Shown here: positions 26,353-36,069 of the stretch, in pieces
How positions within the stretch are numbered: the stretch's first letter is position 1
Layout: each line of letters begins with the position of its first letter
Assembly (NCBI RefSeq): GCF_034661175.1
Contig: NZ_CP141058.1
Span: forward strand, 3,286,001-3,350,000
Length of the DNA: 64,000 bases
Direction: 5' to 3'
Source of the DNA: Nocardioides renjunii
Lineage (GTDB): Bacteria; Actinomycetota; Actinomycetes; Propionibacteriales; Nocardioidaceae
Notes under the pieces: generated by a model
The model's input: only the letters and a program-made list of their open reading frames with translations
What the model was told of the DNA's origin: nothing
Database searches by the model: none
Program-made: the position numbers and the translations under genes

Positions 26353-26670
26353 TCGGTCCCGACGCCGTCGGGCGCTGGGGGCGGTGCTCTTTGGCTCGCT
26401 CCGCTCGCGTGCTCGGCCTCCAGATCATCTGACCTCGGGGCTCGCCACGCTCGCTGCGCCACGCGTGAGGACTTTCCTCACCGCCTCAGCGCACGCGCTC
26501 GGCGCCCGACGTCGTCTGGACTGACGAGCGAGCAAGCGTGACGAGCGCAGCGAGGCAGCGCCGTCGAGCGAGGAGGGAAGACGACGTCTTCCAGGGCGCC
26601 GAGCACGGCGAGCGGAGCGAGCCCATCAAGCACAGCACGCGCGAGCGGAGCGAGCGCCATCAGTACTACC
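26353..26670. other. Structured intergenic region, no gene
   Basis: These 318 bases between convergent genes hold no convincing coding region. They contain a 15-mer, GCTCGCTCCGCTCGC, at 26394-26408 and two exact reverse-complement copies at 26608-26622 and 26641-26655, plus degenerate relatives between them. Two perfect 7-bp hairpins with 3-base loops lie at 26465-26481 and 26576-26592. The region may end transcripts from both sides. Confidence 0.7.
26465..26481. terminator. Short perfect hairpin between convergent genes
   Basis: GTGAGGA and TCCTCAC pair perfectly around CTT. It is 113 bases after the O-methyltransferase stop. The loop and flanks contain a few T but there is no true T-run. 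Confidence 0.4.
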
Positions 26671-28200
26671 TCAGGCGATCCCGTCGAGGGGGTCCTCGCT
26701 GCCCAGCCAGGCGAGCAGCAGGCGCGGGCCGAAGCCGCTGGGGCCGGCGGTCCACTCGTGCCGGTCGGCCGGCGACTCCGCCGCAGAGGCGAAGTCGATG
26801 TGGACCCACGGCACGTCACCGGCGAAGTGCTGGAGGAACAGCGCCGCGGTGATCGCGCCGGCACCGCCGGCGGCGTTGTCGCCGTCGGCGATCTTGGACG
26901 CCACCCGCTCCTCGTAGTCCTTGACCAGTGGCATCCGCCAGACGTTCTCTCCGGACGTCGCCGAGGCCTGCTCGACGTGCGCGACGAGCTCGTCGCGGTT
27001 GGCGAAGTAGCCGGCGGTCCACTGTCCCAGCGACACCTTCATGGCGCCGGTGAGGGTGGCGATGTCGACCAGCACGGTCGGCGACAGCTCGGCGACGGCG
27101 TACGCCATGGCGTCGGCGAGCACGAGGCGACCCTCGGCGTCGGTGTTGTTGACCTCGGAGGTGCGGCCGCCGAAGTGGGTGATGACGTCGCCGGGGCGCA
27201 TCGCGGACCCGCTGACGGCGTTCTCGGCCGCCGGGACGAGGCCGATGACGCGGACGGGGCAGCCGACGTCGCGCAGGGCGGCCATCGTCGCGATCACCGC
27301 GCCGCCGCCGCTCATGTCGCGCTTCATGGTGAGCATGCCCTCGCTGGGCTTGATGTCGAGGCCGCCGCTGTCGAATGTGATGCCCTTGCCCACCAGCACG
27401 ACGGTCGGCGTACGGCGCGAGGCGCCGGGCGGGGTGTAGTCCATCCGGATCAGCCGCGGCTCGTGTGCCGAGCCGCCACCGACGGCGAGGATGCCGCCGA
27501 AGCCGTCGGCCACCAGGCGCTGCTCGTCCCAGACCGTCACCTCGAGACCGCCTGCCGCGCCGACCTCGACGGCCTGCTCGGCCAGCCAGGCCGGTGTCTT
27601 GAGGTTGGCCGGGACGGTGGCGAGGGCGCGCGAGCGCCAGCCGGCTCCGCCGAGGGCGAGGGCGCGGGCGAGCTCGTCGTCGGCGCCGTCGTCGGAGATG
27701 TCGGCCAGCACGATGCGGCCGACGGGGCGCTCCTTGGGGCCGGTCGAGCGCCAGTGGAAGGCGAACGAGCCGAGCATCGCACCGACCACGACGGCGCCGA
27801 GGCCGTCGTCGGGCGCGATGGCCGCGAGGGTGGTGACGACGCTGACGCGGTCCTTGGTGGCGCGGGCGAGTGCTGCTCCGGCGCGACGGAAGTCGGTCGG
27901 GGACGCCTCCCCCACTCCGATGAGGAGCACGACGCTCACGTCGTCGGAGGTCTCCTGGGCGGAGACGGGCACGACGGTGACCTCACCCGTGCGCCCGGTC
28001 CCGCGGGCGGCCTCGAGCGCCGCGAGCAGGTCGATCCCGAGAGCCTCGGAGGCCTCCTCGGCACCGGGGCCGAGGAGCGGCGCCTCGTCGCCGGGGAGGA
28101 CCGGGAAGGCCCACACCTCGGCTCCGCCGATCTGGTGCGGGAGTGCGGCGCTGAGCGCGAACTCGGGTGGGGAGACCTGCGTCGGCAGTTGCGTGGCCAC
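26671..28200 (-). CDS. pepA: Leucyl aminopeptidase (M17)
   Basis: A 509-residue M17 aminopeptidase. The catalytic domain from about 190 onward shows VGKGITFDSGGLDIKP (metal Lys and Asp), MKRDMSGGGAV, and the signature NNTDAEGRLVLADA near residues 350-363 with the catalytic Arg. It removes N-terminal residues from peptides using two divalent metals in a cytoplasmic hexamer. The GTG start gives a complete regulatory N-terminal domain. It lies two bases after the DUF3117 stop, so the two are probably one transcript. Confidence 0.95.
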   Translation of the reverse strand: MATQLPTQVSPPEFALSAALPHQIGGAEVWAFPVLPGDEAPLLGPGAEEASEALGIDLLAALEAARGTGRTGEVTVVPVSAQETSDDVSVVLLIGVGEASPTDFRRAGAALARATKDRVSVVTTLAAIAPDDGLGAVVVGAMLGSFAFHWRSTGPKERPVGRIVLADISDDGADDELARALALGGAGWRSRALATVPANLKTPAWLAEQAVEVGAAGGLEVTVWDEQRLVADGFGGILAVGGGSAHEPRLIRMDYTPPGASRRTPTVVLVGKGITFDSGGLDIKPSEGMLTMKRDMSGGGAVIATMAALRDVGCPVRVIGLVPAAENAVSGSAMRPGDVITHFGGRTSEVNNTDAEGRLVLADAMAYAVAELSPTVLVDIATLTGAMKVSLGQWTAGYFANRDELVAHVEQASATSGENVWRMPLVKDYEERVASKIADGDNAAGGAGAITAALFLQHFAGDVPWVHIDFASAAESPADRHEWTAGPSGFGPRLLLAWLGSEDPLDGIA

Positions 28201-28202
28201 GA

Positions 28203-28370
28203 TCAGCCGACGACGTCCTTGAGGGCGTCCCCGAGAGCCGTTGCCTCATCGGCGTTCAGCTCGACCACCAGACGCCCACCGCCCTCGAGCGGGACGCGCA
28301 TGACGATCCCGCGGCCCTCCTTGGTGACCTCGAGCGGTCCGTCGCCCGTGCGGGGCTTCATGGCGGCCAT
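28203..28370 (-). CDS. DUF3117 small conserved protein
   Basis: A 55-residue protein: it opens AAMKPRTGDGPLEVTKEG, continues RGIVMRVPLEGGGRLVVEL and ends ADEATALGDALKDVVG. This matches DUF3117, a very conserved short actinobacterial family of unknown function. A strong AGGAAGAGG ribosome site precedes the ATG. It lies two bases upstream of pepA on the same strand and is divergent from the enoyl-CoA hydratase gene across 184 bases. Confidence 0.9.
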   Translation of the reverse strand: MAAMKPRTGDGPLEVTKEGRGIVMRVPLEGGGRLVVELNADEATALGDALKDVVG

Positions 28371-28554
28371 CGGCGCACCTCTTCCTGTTCAGCCATCTGT
28401 CGGCGATGGTGGCTCTTCACATGCGAAACGAGGCGGCTGAGTCGTGCCTGGCCACCTCGATCGGCGTCGTACAGGATTCATTATCCCTCATCGGGCGCGT
28501 GATCGGCACCACAGGGCGCACGGAGCCCGGGAGGGTGTCGGGCAGACTGCCCCC

Positions 28555-29412
28555 ATGACGACCTCTTCGACCGATTCCGCGAACGACGCCGGGGCCGGGA
28601 GCGGTGCCGCGACCGGCGCCGCGACCGCGCCCGTGCTGCTCCACGTGGTCGACGCGGTGGCCACCATCACGCTCAACCGCCCCGACGCGATGAACGGCCT
28701 CGACGTGGCGACCAAGGACCTGCTCCTCGAGACCGTGCGGCAGGTGGCCGAGGACCCGGAGGTGCGCTGCGTCGTCCTCACCGGGAGCGGGCGCGCCTTC
28801 TGCGTCGGGCAGGACCTGAAGGAGCACCTCGCCGGCCTCAAGGGCGACGCCGACGTGCCGCTGTCCGACACGGTCGAGAAGCACTACAACCCGATCGCGC
28901 AGGCGCTGGCGACTATGCCCAAGCCGGTGGTCGCCGCCGTCAACGGCATCGCCGCGGGTGCCGGCGCGAGCCTCGCCTTCGCCGCCGACTTCCGCATCCT
29001 GGTCGACTCGGCCGGCTTCAACACCTCCTTCGCCGGGGTCGCGCTCTCGTGCGACACCGGGTCGAGCTGGACGCTGCAGCGACTCGTCGGCCGGGGCAAG
29101 GCGATGGAGCTGCTCTACTTCCCGCGCACGGTCTCCGCCCAGGAGGCGCTCGACCTCGGCCTGGCCACGCAGGTGGTCCCGCCCGACGACTTCCGGAGCG
29201 CCGTCGGCGAGCTGGCTGCCCGGCTCGCTGCGGGCCCGACCGTCGCGTTCGGCTCGATCCGCCAGTCCGTGGCGTACGCCGCAGCCCACCCGCTCGAGGA
29301 GTCGCTCGCCTTCGAGGCGGAGAAGATGGCGCTCACCGGCGGGACCGAGGACCACCTCGCCGCCGTCGACGCGTTCATGGCCAAGGAGAAGCCGGTCTTC
29401 CACGGCCGCTGA
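28555..29412 (+). CDS. Enoyl-CoA hydratase/isomerase family protein
   Basis: A 285-residue crotonase-fold protein with a 20-residue Gly/Ala/Ser leader. TLNRPDAMNGLD is near residues 40-51, the oxyanion-hole segment GRAFCVGQDLKE near 80-91 and VAAVNGIAAGAGASLAFAAD near 125-144. One of the two Glu of classical hydratases, expected near FAGVALSCDTGSS, is replaced by Asp-Thr, so it may be an isomerase or other crotonase. Such enzymes act on acyl-CoA in beta-oxidation or aromatic acid (paaB/paaG-like) breakdown. The ATG follows CAGACT by 6 bases. Confidence 0.85.
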   Translation: MTTSSTDSANDAGAGSGAATGAATAPVLLHVVDAVATITLNRPDAMNGLDVATKDLLLETVRQVAEDPEVRCVVLTGSGRAFCVGQDLKEHLAGLKGDADVPLSDTVEKHYNPIAQALATMPKPVVAAVNGIAAGAGASLAFAADFRILVDSAGFNTSFAGVALSCDTGSSWTLQRLVGRGKAMELLYFPRTVSAQEALDLGLATQVVPPDDFRSAVGELAARLAAGPTVAFGSIRQSVAYAAAHPLEESLAFEAEKMALTGGTEDHLAAVDAFMAKEKPVFHGR

Positions 29413-29426
29413 GTCGCCCCGCCCTG

Positions 29427-29488
29427 ATAGTCCGTATCAAATGGGTCGCTCGAGGGCGCCCGGAAGCACCCGTTCGATACGGACTACC
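29427..29488. repeat. Hairpin of the CCCCATCAA family, variant (copy A2)
   Basis: Left arm GATAGTCCGTATCAAATGGG and right arm CCCGTTCGATACGGACTACC pair with about three mismatches. Compared with copies A1, A3 and A4 the core CCAT is GTAT, and the opposite arm is changed to ATAC to match, so pairing is preserved. It lies between convergent genes; the right arm supplies the TAG stop of the M14 peptidase gene (29484-29486). Confidence 0.85.
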
Positions 29489-30236
29489 GCCGGGCGCGGT
29501 GGGCGCCGAGCACCCCGAGCAGCTGCCGGGGCGCCTGCACCGCCATCCGGTGGCGCGAGGGCCGGGTGCCGTACTCGACGGTGAGGGCGGCTCCGCGGAA
29601 CCGGTGGTTGAACCACATCGTCATGGTGCCGTGGCACAGGCCGCCGCAGTCGAGCGACGTACGCGGCAGCCGCAGCGCGCGGGCCAGGCGGCGCGCGAAG
29701 CCGCGGTCCTTCGTGTCGGTGTCCACGCCGTGCAGCGGCTGGTGGAAGCTGACCACCCGGCGCGGGCGGACCTCCTCGAGGAAGGCCATCACCGCCCGGG
29801 TCTCCGGCTCGCTGCCCGGGCGCGGGCCTGACTCGTACGAGCCGTCGAGGTCGGCCCAGCGGTGGGGGAAGTTGCGGTTGAGGTCCACGCCGCGCGCGTT
29901 GCGGCGCGTGCCCCGGGCCAGTCCGTCGGGGTTGTAGGTCGGGACCACCCAGAGGTCGACGCCCCGGACCGGCCGTCCGTCGCGCAGGGTCTCGAGGATC
30001 GTGCGGGTGTGCGGCTCGTCGCCGTGCATCGTCGAGACGAGCACGATGCGTCGCTTGCCCGGCTCCCCCAGCCGCCACGCCCGGATCGGGCGTCCCTGCA
30101 CCGAGTGGCCGATCGTGCGCGCCTCGACCACCGCCGGGCGCTCCCCCGGGCCGGCCTCGACGGCCGTCGCCGACGGCGGAGCGAGGGGTACGACGACCAG
30201 CGCGGCGGCAGCGGCCGCTGCGAGCAGGCGCCGCAT
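29484..30236 (-). CDS. Secreted M14 zinc carboxypeptidase
   Basis: A 250-residue exported peptidase. A signal peptide (LLAAAAAAALVVVPLAPPSATA) precedes the M14 domain. Zinc ligands are His and Glu in STMHGDEPH (near residues 68-76) and His in VVSFHQPLHG (near 160); NARGVDLNRNFP holds the substrate-binding Arg, and TVEYG near 224 holds the catalytic Glu. It trims C-terminal residues from peptides or cell-wall stem peptides outside the cell. The ATG overlaps the stop of the upstream membrane-protein gene (TGATG). The stop codon lies inside the repeat hairpin A2. Confidence 0.88.
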   Translation of the reverse strand: MRRLLAAAAAAALVVVPLAPPSATAVEAGPGERPAVVEARTIGHSVQGRPIRAWRLGEPGKRRIVLVSTMHGDEPHTRTILETLRDGRPVRGVDLWVVPTYNPDGLARGTRRNARGVDLNRNFPHRWADLDGSYESGPRPGSEPETRAVMAFLEEVRPRRVVSFHQPLHGVDTDTKDRGFARRLARALRLPRTSLDCGGLCHGTMTMWFNHRFRGAALTVEYGTRPSRHRMAVQAPRQLLGVLGAHRARR

Positions 30237-30658
30237 CACACCGCGGCGGTGAGGTAGGCGTAGGTGAACACGAGGACGCCGACCACCATGCCGAGGTGCG
30301 CGAGCAGCGACAGGCCGGGCCCGTCGCTCCAGCTGTCGCCGGACGCCTCGGGCACGTGCCGCCCGCGCGAGGGGAGCCAGCGGGCGAGGACGAGCAGCCC
30401 GAGGATCGCGGTCAGCCACCACAGCGCGACCGCGAGGATGCCGACGAGGGGGCCGCCGACGACGGAGTCCTCCGGGAAGACCAGCACGCCGAGCCAGAGG
30501 ACCAGCGCCAGCATGCCGGTCACGAAGTGCGCCAGGGGCAGCCGGTCGTGGAGGGAGAACTGCCCGGCCGCGTCACCACGGCTCAGTCGCAGCCGGGTCA
30601 GCACGACCACCACGGCGGCGAGTGCCGTGAGGATCCAGACGACGATCGGGAACGACAT
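30236..30658 (-). CDS. Four-helix membrane protein
   Basis: A 140-residue protein with four predicted membrane helices (FPIVVWILTALAAVVVVL, FVTGMLALVLWLGVLVF, GILAVALWWLTAILGLLVLA and LAHLGMVVGVLVFTYAYL). No family is recognised. The third and fourth helices are separated by a basic, Gly/Ser-rich loop (PSRGRHVPEASGD). It sits between the DivIVA-domain gene (15-base gap) and the M14 peptidase gene (overlapping) and may help that cell-envelope enzyme. Confidence 0.75.
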   Translation of the reverse strand: MSFPIVVWILTALAAVVVVLTRLRLSRGDAAGQFSLHDRLPLAHFVTGMLALVLWLGVLVFPEDSVVGGPLVGILAVALWWLTAILGLLVLARWLPSRGRHVPEASGDSWSDGPGLSLLAHLGMVVGVLVFTYAYLTAAV

Positions 30659-30673
30659 TCGGCGCAGTCTGCC

Positions 30674-30958
30674 CTAGTCGCGCTCGACGTCGCCAGACGA
30701 GCCGTCCGGTCCAGTCCGGTCCTCGAGCTCGGTCGCGAGCCGGGCGAGCAGCGCGTCGACGTCGGACATCCGGTAGCCGCGCAGCGCCAGCGGGAACCGC
30801 ACGGTGCGCAGGTCGCGGGCCTCGAGGGGACGGTCGGTGGGCACGTCGAGGTCGGGGCGGTCGTCGTACGCCGGTGCCATCGAGCCGCCGCGCCCCGACG
30901 CCACCATCGCGATCGCGCCCATGGCCAGCACGATCAGCACGGCGAAGAGCCACGTCAT
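30674..30958 (-). CDS. DivIVA-domain small membrane protein
   Basis: A 94-residue protein: one N-terminal helix (WLFAVLIVLAMGAIAMVA) then a conserved FPLALRGYRMSDVDALLARL near residues 55-74, the DivIVA N-terminal motif found in short actinobacterial proteins. The full coiled coil of DivIVA/Wag31 is missing. It may bind the membrane at curved sites. It is in the leftward run from dapE and the LOG protein to the M14 peptidase. Confidence 0.8.
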   Translation of the reverse strand: MTWLFAVLIVLAMGAIAMVASGRGGSMAPAYDDRPDLDVPTDRPLEARDLRTVRFPLALRGYRMSDVDALLARLATELEDRTGPDGSSGDVERD

Positions 30959-31001
30959 CGGTGCACCCCCCTCGTCCTCGTCGTCGCCGTGCTCGCGCCG
31001 G

Positions 31002-31775
31002 TCACTCGGGCCGCTCGGGCGCCGGCGAGGGGAACCGGTGCTCGCGGGCGGCGACCATCAGCGCGACCGCCTCGTCGACGTCGTCGGTGAGCACCATCAT
31101 GTCGAGGTCGTCGGCGTTGATCTTGCCGTCGGCGAGCGCCGTGTCCCGCAGCCAGCCGAGCAGGCCCTCCCAGTAGGACGTCCCGATGAGCACAATGGGG
31201 AACGACGTGACCTTGCGCGTCTGCACCAGCGTGAGGGCCTCGAACAGCTCGTCGAGCGTGCCCAGCCCGCCGGGCAGGACGATGAAGCCCTGCGAGTACT
31301 TCACGAACATGGTCTTGCGGGCGAAGAAGTAGCGGAAGTTGATGCCGCGGTCGACCCACTGGTTGAGGCCCGACTCGAAGGGCAGCTCGATGCCGAGCCC
31401 GACGCTCACGCCGCCGACCTCGCTCGCGCCCTTGTTGGCGCCCTCCATCGTGCCCGGGCCGCCTCCGGTGATCACCGCGAAGCCGGCCTGGGCCAGCTTG
31501 CGGCCGGCCTCCTCGGCGATGGCGTAGTGCGGGTGGTCGGCCGGCGTGCGCGCCGACCCGAAGACCGCGATGGCCGGACCGAGCTCGGCCAGCGCACCGA
31601 AGCCCTCGACGAACTCCGCCTGGATCCGCAGGACGCGCCACGGGTCGGTGTGCACCCAGTCGGTCGGCCCGCGCGAGTCCAGCAGGCGCTGGTCGGTCGT
31701 GCTGCCGCCCTCGTCGACCTGTCCCCGGCGCTGCAGGATCGGCCCCTTCATGTGGTCGGTCGCGCGGTCGGTCAT
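31002..31775 (-). CDS. TIGR00730 / LOG-family Rossmann protein
   Basis: A 257-residue protein of the LOG (lysine decarboxylase-like) family. The motifs GGGPGTMEGANKGA (near 102-115) and LPGGLGTLDELFE (near 172-184) bind the nucleotide phosphate and catalyse release of ribose 5-phosphate in cytokinin nucleoside phosphoribohydrolases. In bacteria it may cleave AMP or other nucleotides. The ATG overlaps the dapE stop by four bases (ATGA), and dapE-LOG pairs are common in Actinobacteria. Confidence 0.9.
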   Translation of the reverse strand: MTDRATDHMKGPILQRRGQVDEGGSTTDQRLLDSRGPTDWVHTDPWRVLRIQAEFVEGFGALAELGPAIAVFGSARTPADHPHYAIAEEAGRKLAQAGFAVITGGGPGTMEGANKGASEVGGVSVGLGIELPFESGLNQWVDRGINFRYFFARKTMFVKYSQGFIVLPGGLGTLDELFEALTLVQTRKVTSFPIVLIGTSYWEGLLGWLRDTALADGKINADDLDMMVLTDDVDEAVALMVAAREHRFPSPAPERPE

Positions 31776-32830
31776 GCCAGCCACTCCTTCAGGGTGCGTT
31801 CGCAGCGCTCGAGGTGCTCGGTCGGGACGTGCTCGTCCTGCTTGTGGGCGTACATCGGGTCGCCGGGGCCGAAGTTCACCGCCGGGATGCCGAGCTTGGT
31901 GAACTGCGCGACGTCGGTCCAGCCGAACTTGGGTGCCGCCTCGCCGCCGACGGCCTCGACGAACGCCTTGGCGGCGGGCCGGTCGAGCCCGGGCATCGCG
32001 CCGGCGGCCATGTCGGTCACCGTGACGTCGTAGCCGTCGAAGAAGTCGCGGACGAACGCCTCGGCGTCCTCCTCGCTGCGGTCGGGCGCGAAGCGGAAGT
32101 TGACCTCGACGACGCACTCGTCCGGGATGACGTTGCCGGCGACGCCGCCGCGGATGCCGGTGGCGTTGAGGCCCTCGTGGTAGGCGAGGCCGTCGATCTC
32201 GGGCTCGCGGGCGACGTACTCGTTGAGCCGCGCGAGGACCGGGGCGGCGAGGTGGATGGCGTTGACGCCACGCCAGCTGCGCGCGCTGTGGGAGCGCTCG
32301 CCCGTCGTGCGCACGTCGGCGCGCATCGTGCCCTGGCAGCCGGCCTCGATGGAGGCGTTGCTCGGCTCCATCAGGATCGCGAAGTCGGCCTGCACGAGGT
32401 CGGGGTCGCTGACGGTGAGCTTGCGCAGCCCGTTGTGGACCGAGTCGACCTCCTCGGCCTCGTAGAAGATGAAGGTGAGGTCGCGGTTGGGCTCGGTGAC
32501 GTCGGCGGCGAGCTTGAGCATCACCGCGTCGCCGCCCTTCATGTCGCAGCTGCCGAGGCCGTGCAGGACGCCGTCCTCGAGGCGGGAGGGCAGGTTGTCG
32601 TTGAGCGGGACCGTGTCGAGGTGCCCGGCGATGACCACCCGCTCCCCCAGCCCGAGCTCGGTGCGCGCGACCACGGTGTGGCCGCGACGGGTGACGGTGA
32701 GGTGCGGCAGGGAGCGCAGCGCCGTCTCGACGGCGTCGGCGATCTCCTGCTCGTCGTGGCTGACGGACTCGATGTCGACCAGCTGCTGGGTCAGGGCGAC
32801 GACGTCGGCGGAGAGGTCGAGGTGTGGCAT
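31772..32830 (-). CDS. dapE: Succinyl-diaminopimelate desuccinylase
   Basis: A 352-residue M20 metallohydrolase. IAGHLDTVP (metal His and Asp, near 67-75), GLGSCDMKGG near 91-100 and FYEAEEVDS near 121-129 (catalytic Glu pair) are intact, and the dimerisation domain lies between about 175 and 290. It releases succinate from N-succinyl-LL-diaminopimelate, the third succinylase-branch step on the way to meso-DAP and lysine. dapD and dapC are in the same window. It starts 29 bases after the ileS stop and overlaps the LOG gene. Confidence 0.95.
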   Translation of the reverse strand: MPHLDLSADVVALTQQLVDIESVSHDEQEIADAVETALRSLPHLTVTRRGHTVVARTELGLGERVVIAGHLDTVPLNDNLPSRLEDGVLHGLGSCDMKGGDAVMLKLAADVTEPNRDLTFIFYEAEEVDSVHNGLRKLTVSDPDLVQADFAILMEPSNASIEAGCQGTMRADVRTTGERSHSARSWRGVNAIHLAAPVLARLNEYVAREPEIDGLAYHEGLNATGIRGGVAGNVIPDECVVEVNFRFAPDRSEEDAEAFVRDFFDGYDVTVTDMAAGAMPGLDRPAAKAFVEAVGGEAAPKFGWTDVAQFTKLGIPAVNFGPGDPMYAHKQDEHVPTEHLERCERTLKEWLA

Positions 32831-32859
32831 GGCCCCGATTCAACCAGTCCGCCGACTGC

Positions 32860-35800
32860 TCAGGCCCTCGCCACCTCGACCGCCAGCTCCGCCGCGTCGG
32901 CGTACGACACCTCCGTCGCCAGCGTCTCCTCGGCGATCAGCGCCTCGTGGGTGCGGGCCGCGGCCAGCGTGGCCTCGGGCGCGGCGAGGGTGAGCACGAT
33001 CCGGTCGCTGACCTGCAGGCCGGCGTCCTTGCGGGCCTGCTGGACCGCACGGACCAGGTCGCGGGCCGTGCCCTCGGCCTCGAGCTCGGGCGTCACGGCC
33101 GTGTCGAGGACGACGAACCCGCCGCGCGGCAGCATCCCGATCGCGCTGTGGTCGCCGGAGGTCCCGGCGACGGTCTCGAGGGTGTACTCCCCCTCGACCA
33201 GCGGGAGCCCGCCAGCGGTGACGGTGCCGTCGTCGGCCACCGACCAGTCGCCGGACTTGGCGCCCCTGATGGCGAGCTGCACGTCCTTGCCGAGGCGCGG
33301 GCCCGCGGCGCGGGCGTTGACCGTGAGCCGCTCGGAGACGCCGTACGACGCCGCCTCGGGCGCGTCGGGCGCGAGCACCTCGACCGCCTTGAGGTTGAGC
33401 TCGTCGGCGACGAGCGACGTGAACTGCGCCAGGTGGCCCTCGGCGACCACCGTCAGCCGCGACAGCGGCAGGCGGTTGCGGAGGTTGGCCGCCTTGCGCA
33501 GCGCCGAGCCGGCCGAGCAGACGTCGCGGACGGTGTCCATCGACGCCACGAGCTCCTCGTCGAGGGGCAGGACGTCGGCGGACGGCCAGTCGGTGAGGTG
33601 CACCGAGCGCTCGCCGGTCAGGCCGCGCCACACCTCCTCGGTCGTCAGCGGCAGCAGCGGAGCGGTGAGGCGGCAGACCACCTCGAGCACCGTGTAGAGG
33701 GTGTCGAACGCGTCGGCGTCCTCGTCCCAGAACCGCTCGCGCGAGCGCCGGATGTACCAGTTGGTCAGCACGTCGAGGAAGGTGCGCGTCGAGTCGCAGG
33801 CGGCCGCCACCTCGTAGTTGTCGAGCTGGTCGGTCATCGTGGCGACGTGGTCGCGCAGCTTGGCCAGGATGTAGCGGTCCATCGGGTGCGAGCTGTCGGC
33901 CCGCCACGTGGCGTCGTGTCCCGTGCCGTCGGCGGCCGCGTTGGCGTACAGGCTGAAGAAGGACCAGCTGTTCCACAGCGGGATCAGCACCTGCCGCACC
34001 GAGTCGCGGATGCCCTGCTCGGTGACCACGAGGTTGCCGCCGCGCAGGATCGGGCTGGACATGAGGAACCAGCGCATCGCGTCGGCGCCGTCGCGGTCGA
34101 AGACCTCGCGCACGTCGGGGTAGTTGCGCAGCGACTTCGACATCTTCTGGCCGTCGTTGCCGAGCACGATGCCGTGGCTCAGGCACGTGGAGAACGCCGG
34201 GCGGTCGAAGATCGCGCCCGCCAGGACGTGCATCGTGTAGAACCAGCCGCGGGTCTGGCCGATGTACTCGACGATGAAGTCGCCGGGGAAGTGGTCGTCG
34301 AACCAGTCCTTGTTCTCGAACGGGTAGTGCACCTGCGCGAAGCTCATCGATCCCGAGTCGAACCAGACGTCGAGGACGTCGGTGACGCGGCGCATCGTGC
34401 TCCGGCCGGTGGGGTCGTCCGGGTTCGGGCGCGTCAGGTCGTCGACAAACGGCCGGTGCAGGTCGGGGTTGCCGTCGCCGTCGACCGGCAGCCGGCCGAA
34501 GTCGCGCTCGATCTCCTCGAACGACCCGTAGACGTCGAGGCGCGGGTAGTGCTCGTCGTCGGACTTCCACACCGGCACCGGGCTGCCCCAGAAGCGGTTG
34601 CGGGTGATCGACCAGTCGCGGGCGTTCTCCAGCCACTTGCCGAACTGGCCGTCCTTGATGTGGTCGGGGACCCAGCGGATCTCCTGGTTGAGCGCCATCA
34701 GGCGCTCCTTGACCTTGGTCACCTCGACGAACCACGACGAGACGCCCTTGTAGATCAGGGGCTGCCGGCAGCGCCAGCAGTGGGGGTAGGAGTGGTCGTA
34801 GGTCTCGCGGCGCACCAGGACGGTGCCGGGCGTGACCGAGCCGGCCTGCTCCCCCTTCGTCGCGGCCTTGAGGTGGTCGATGATCTGCAGGTTGGCGTCG
34901 AAGACCTGCATGCCCTCGTAGTCGACGACGGGGAAGGTGAAGCGACCGTCCTTGCCGACCGGCATGACCGCCTCGATGCCCTCGCGGTCGGTGACGACCT
35001 TGTCGTCCTCACCGAAGGCGCCGGCGGTGTGCACCAGCCCGGTGCCGTCGGTGGTGGTGACGAACTCGGCGGGCACGAGGCGGAAGGCGCGCTCGTGGGC
35101 GGCGTAGTAGGAGAACGGCGGGGTGTACTCCAGGCCGACGAGGTCGGCGCCCGTCCCCCGCCAGGTCACGGTGGGCTCGTCGCCCAGCTCACGGGCGTAC
35201 GACGCCACGCGGGCCTCGGCGAGCAGGTAGCGCTCGGGGCTGCCGGTGGGGCCCGACGACTCGACGACGACGTAGTCGATGTCCTCGCCGACCATCACCG
35301 CGAGGTTGGAGGGCAGCGTCCACGGCGTGGTCGTCCAGACGAGCACCTTGACGCCCGCGAAGGGGCCCTCGGTGGTGACGTCGTAGCCCACGGTCACGGC
35401 GGGGTCCTGGCGGACCTGGTAGACGTCGTCGTCCATCCGCAGCTCGTGGTTGGACAGCGGGGTCTCGTCCTGCCAGCAGTAGGGCAGCACCCGGAAGCCC
35501 TCGTAGACCAGGCCCTTCTCGTGCAGCTGCTTGAAGGCCCACATCACCGACTCCATGAACTCCGGGTTCATGGTGCGGTAGTCGTTGTCGAAGTCGACCC
35601 AGCGCGCCTGGCGGGTGACGTAGTCGCGCCACTCCCCGGTGTACTTCAGCACGCTCTGGCGGCACGCCTCGTTGAACTTCTCGATGCCCAGCTCGACGAT
35701 CTCGTCGGTGGTCTTGATGCCGTTGAGGCGCATCGCCTCCAGCTCCGCGGGCAGGCCGTGGGTGTCCCACCCGAAGCGACGCTCGACCCGCTGCCCGCGC

Positions 35801-36060
35801 ATCGTGCGGTAGCGCGGGACGAGGTCCTTGACGTAGCCGGTCAGCAGGTGGCCGTAGTGCGGCAGGCCGTTGGCGAAGGGCGGGCCGTCGTAGAAGACGA
35901 ACTCGTTGCCGCCGTCCTCGCCGGCCTCGCGCTGCTCGACGCTCGCGCGGAAGGTGTCGTCGGCCTCCCAGTAGGCCAGCACGGCCTCCTCGATCGAGGG
36001 GAAGCGCGGGCTGCTGGGGACGCTCGTGGCGTCCGTGTGCGAGACCTTCGGGTAGGCCAT
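32860..36060 (-). CDS. ileS: Isoleucyl-tRNA synthetase
   Basis: A 1066-residue class Ia synthetase. The HIGH-type motif is PHYGH (residues 67-71), the KMSKS motif is near 610, and the editing CP1 insert lies between about 190 and 400 ([13 protein letters not shown]). The C-terminal anticodon domain lacks the zinc cysteines of the E. coli enzyme, as in the eukaryote-like IleRS2 group ([13 protein letters not shown]). The ATG at 36060 follows GAGGAG by 8 bases, inside a T-box leader that can hide that site. It leads a run of co-directional genes through dapE to the M14 peptidase. Confidence 0.96.
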   Translation of the reverse strand: MAYPKVSHTDATSVPSSPRFPSIEEAVLAYWEADDTFRASVEQREAGEDGGNEFVFYDGPPFANGLPHYGHLLTGYVKDLVPRYRTMRGQRVERRFGWDTHGLPAELEAMRLNGIKTTDEIVELGIEKFNEACRQSVLKYTGEWRDYVTRQARWVDFDNDYRTMNPEFMESVMWAFKQLHEKGLVYEGFRVLPYCWQDETPLSNHELRMDDDVYQVRQDPAVTVGYDVTTEGPFAGVKVLVWTTTPWTLPSNLAVMVGEDIDYVVVESSGPTGSPERYLLAEARVASYARELGDEPTVTWRGTGADLVGLEYTPPFSYYAAHERAFRLVPAEFVTTTDGTGLVHTAGAFGEDDKVVTDREGIEAVMPVGKDGRFTFPVVDYEGMQVFDANLQIIDHLKAATKGEQAGSVTPGTVLVRRETYDHSYPHCWRCRQPLIYKGVSSWFVEVTKVKERLMALNQEIRWVPDHIKDGQFGKWLENARDWSITRNRFWGSPVPVWKSDDEHYPRLDVYGSFEEIERDFGRLPVDGDGNPDLHRPFVDDLTRPNPDDPTGRSTMRRVTDVLDVWFDSGSMSFAQVHYPFENKDWFDDHFPGDFIVEYIGQTRGWFYTMHVLAGAIFDRPAFSTCLSHGIVLGNDGQKMSKSLRNYPDVREVFDRDGADAMRWFLMSSPILRGGNLVVTEQGIRDSVRQVLIPLWNSWSFFSLYANAAADGTGHDATWRADSSHPMDRYILAKLRDHVATMTDQLDNYEVAAACDSTRTFLDVLTNWYIRRSRERFWDEDADAFDTLYTVLEVVCRLTAPLLPLTTEEVWRGLTGERSVHLTDWPSADVLPLDEELVASMDTVRDVCSAGSALRKAANLRNRLPLSRLTVVAEGHLAQFTSLVADELNLKAVEVLAPDAPEAASYGVSERLTVNARAAGPRLGKDVQLAIRGAKSGDWSVADDGTVTAGGLPLVEGEYTLETVAGTSGDHSAIGMLPRGGFVVLDTAVTPELEAEGTARDLVRAVQQARKDAGLQVSDRIVLTLAAPEATLAAARTHEALIAEETLATEVSYADAAELAVEVARA

Positions 36061-36069
36061 GGGGGCTGC

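Noticed and set aside
26353-26670. tRNA or small RNA gene
   Set aside because: The hairpins do not form a cloverleaf and no tRNA consensus elements are visible.
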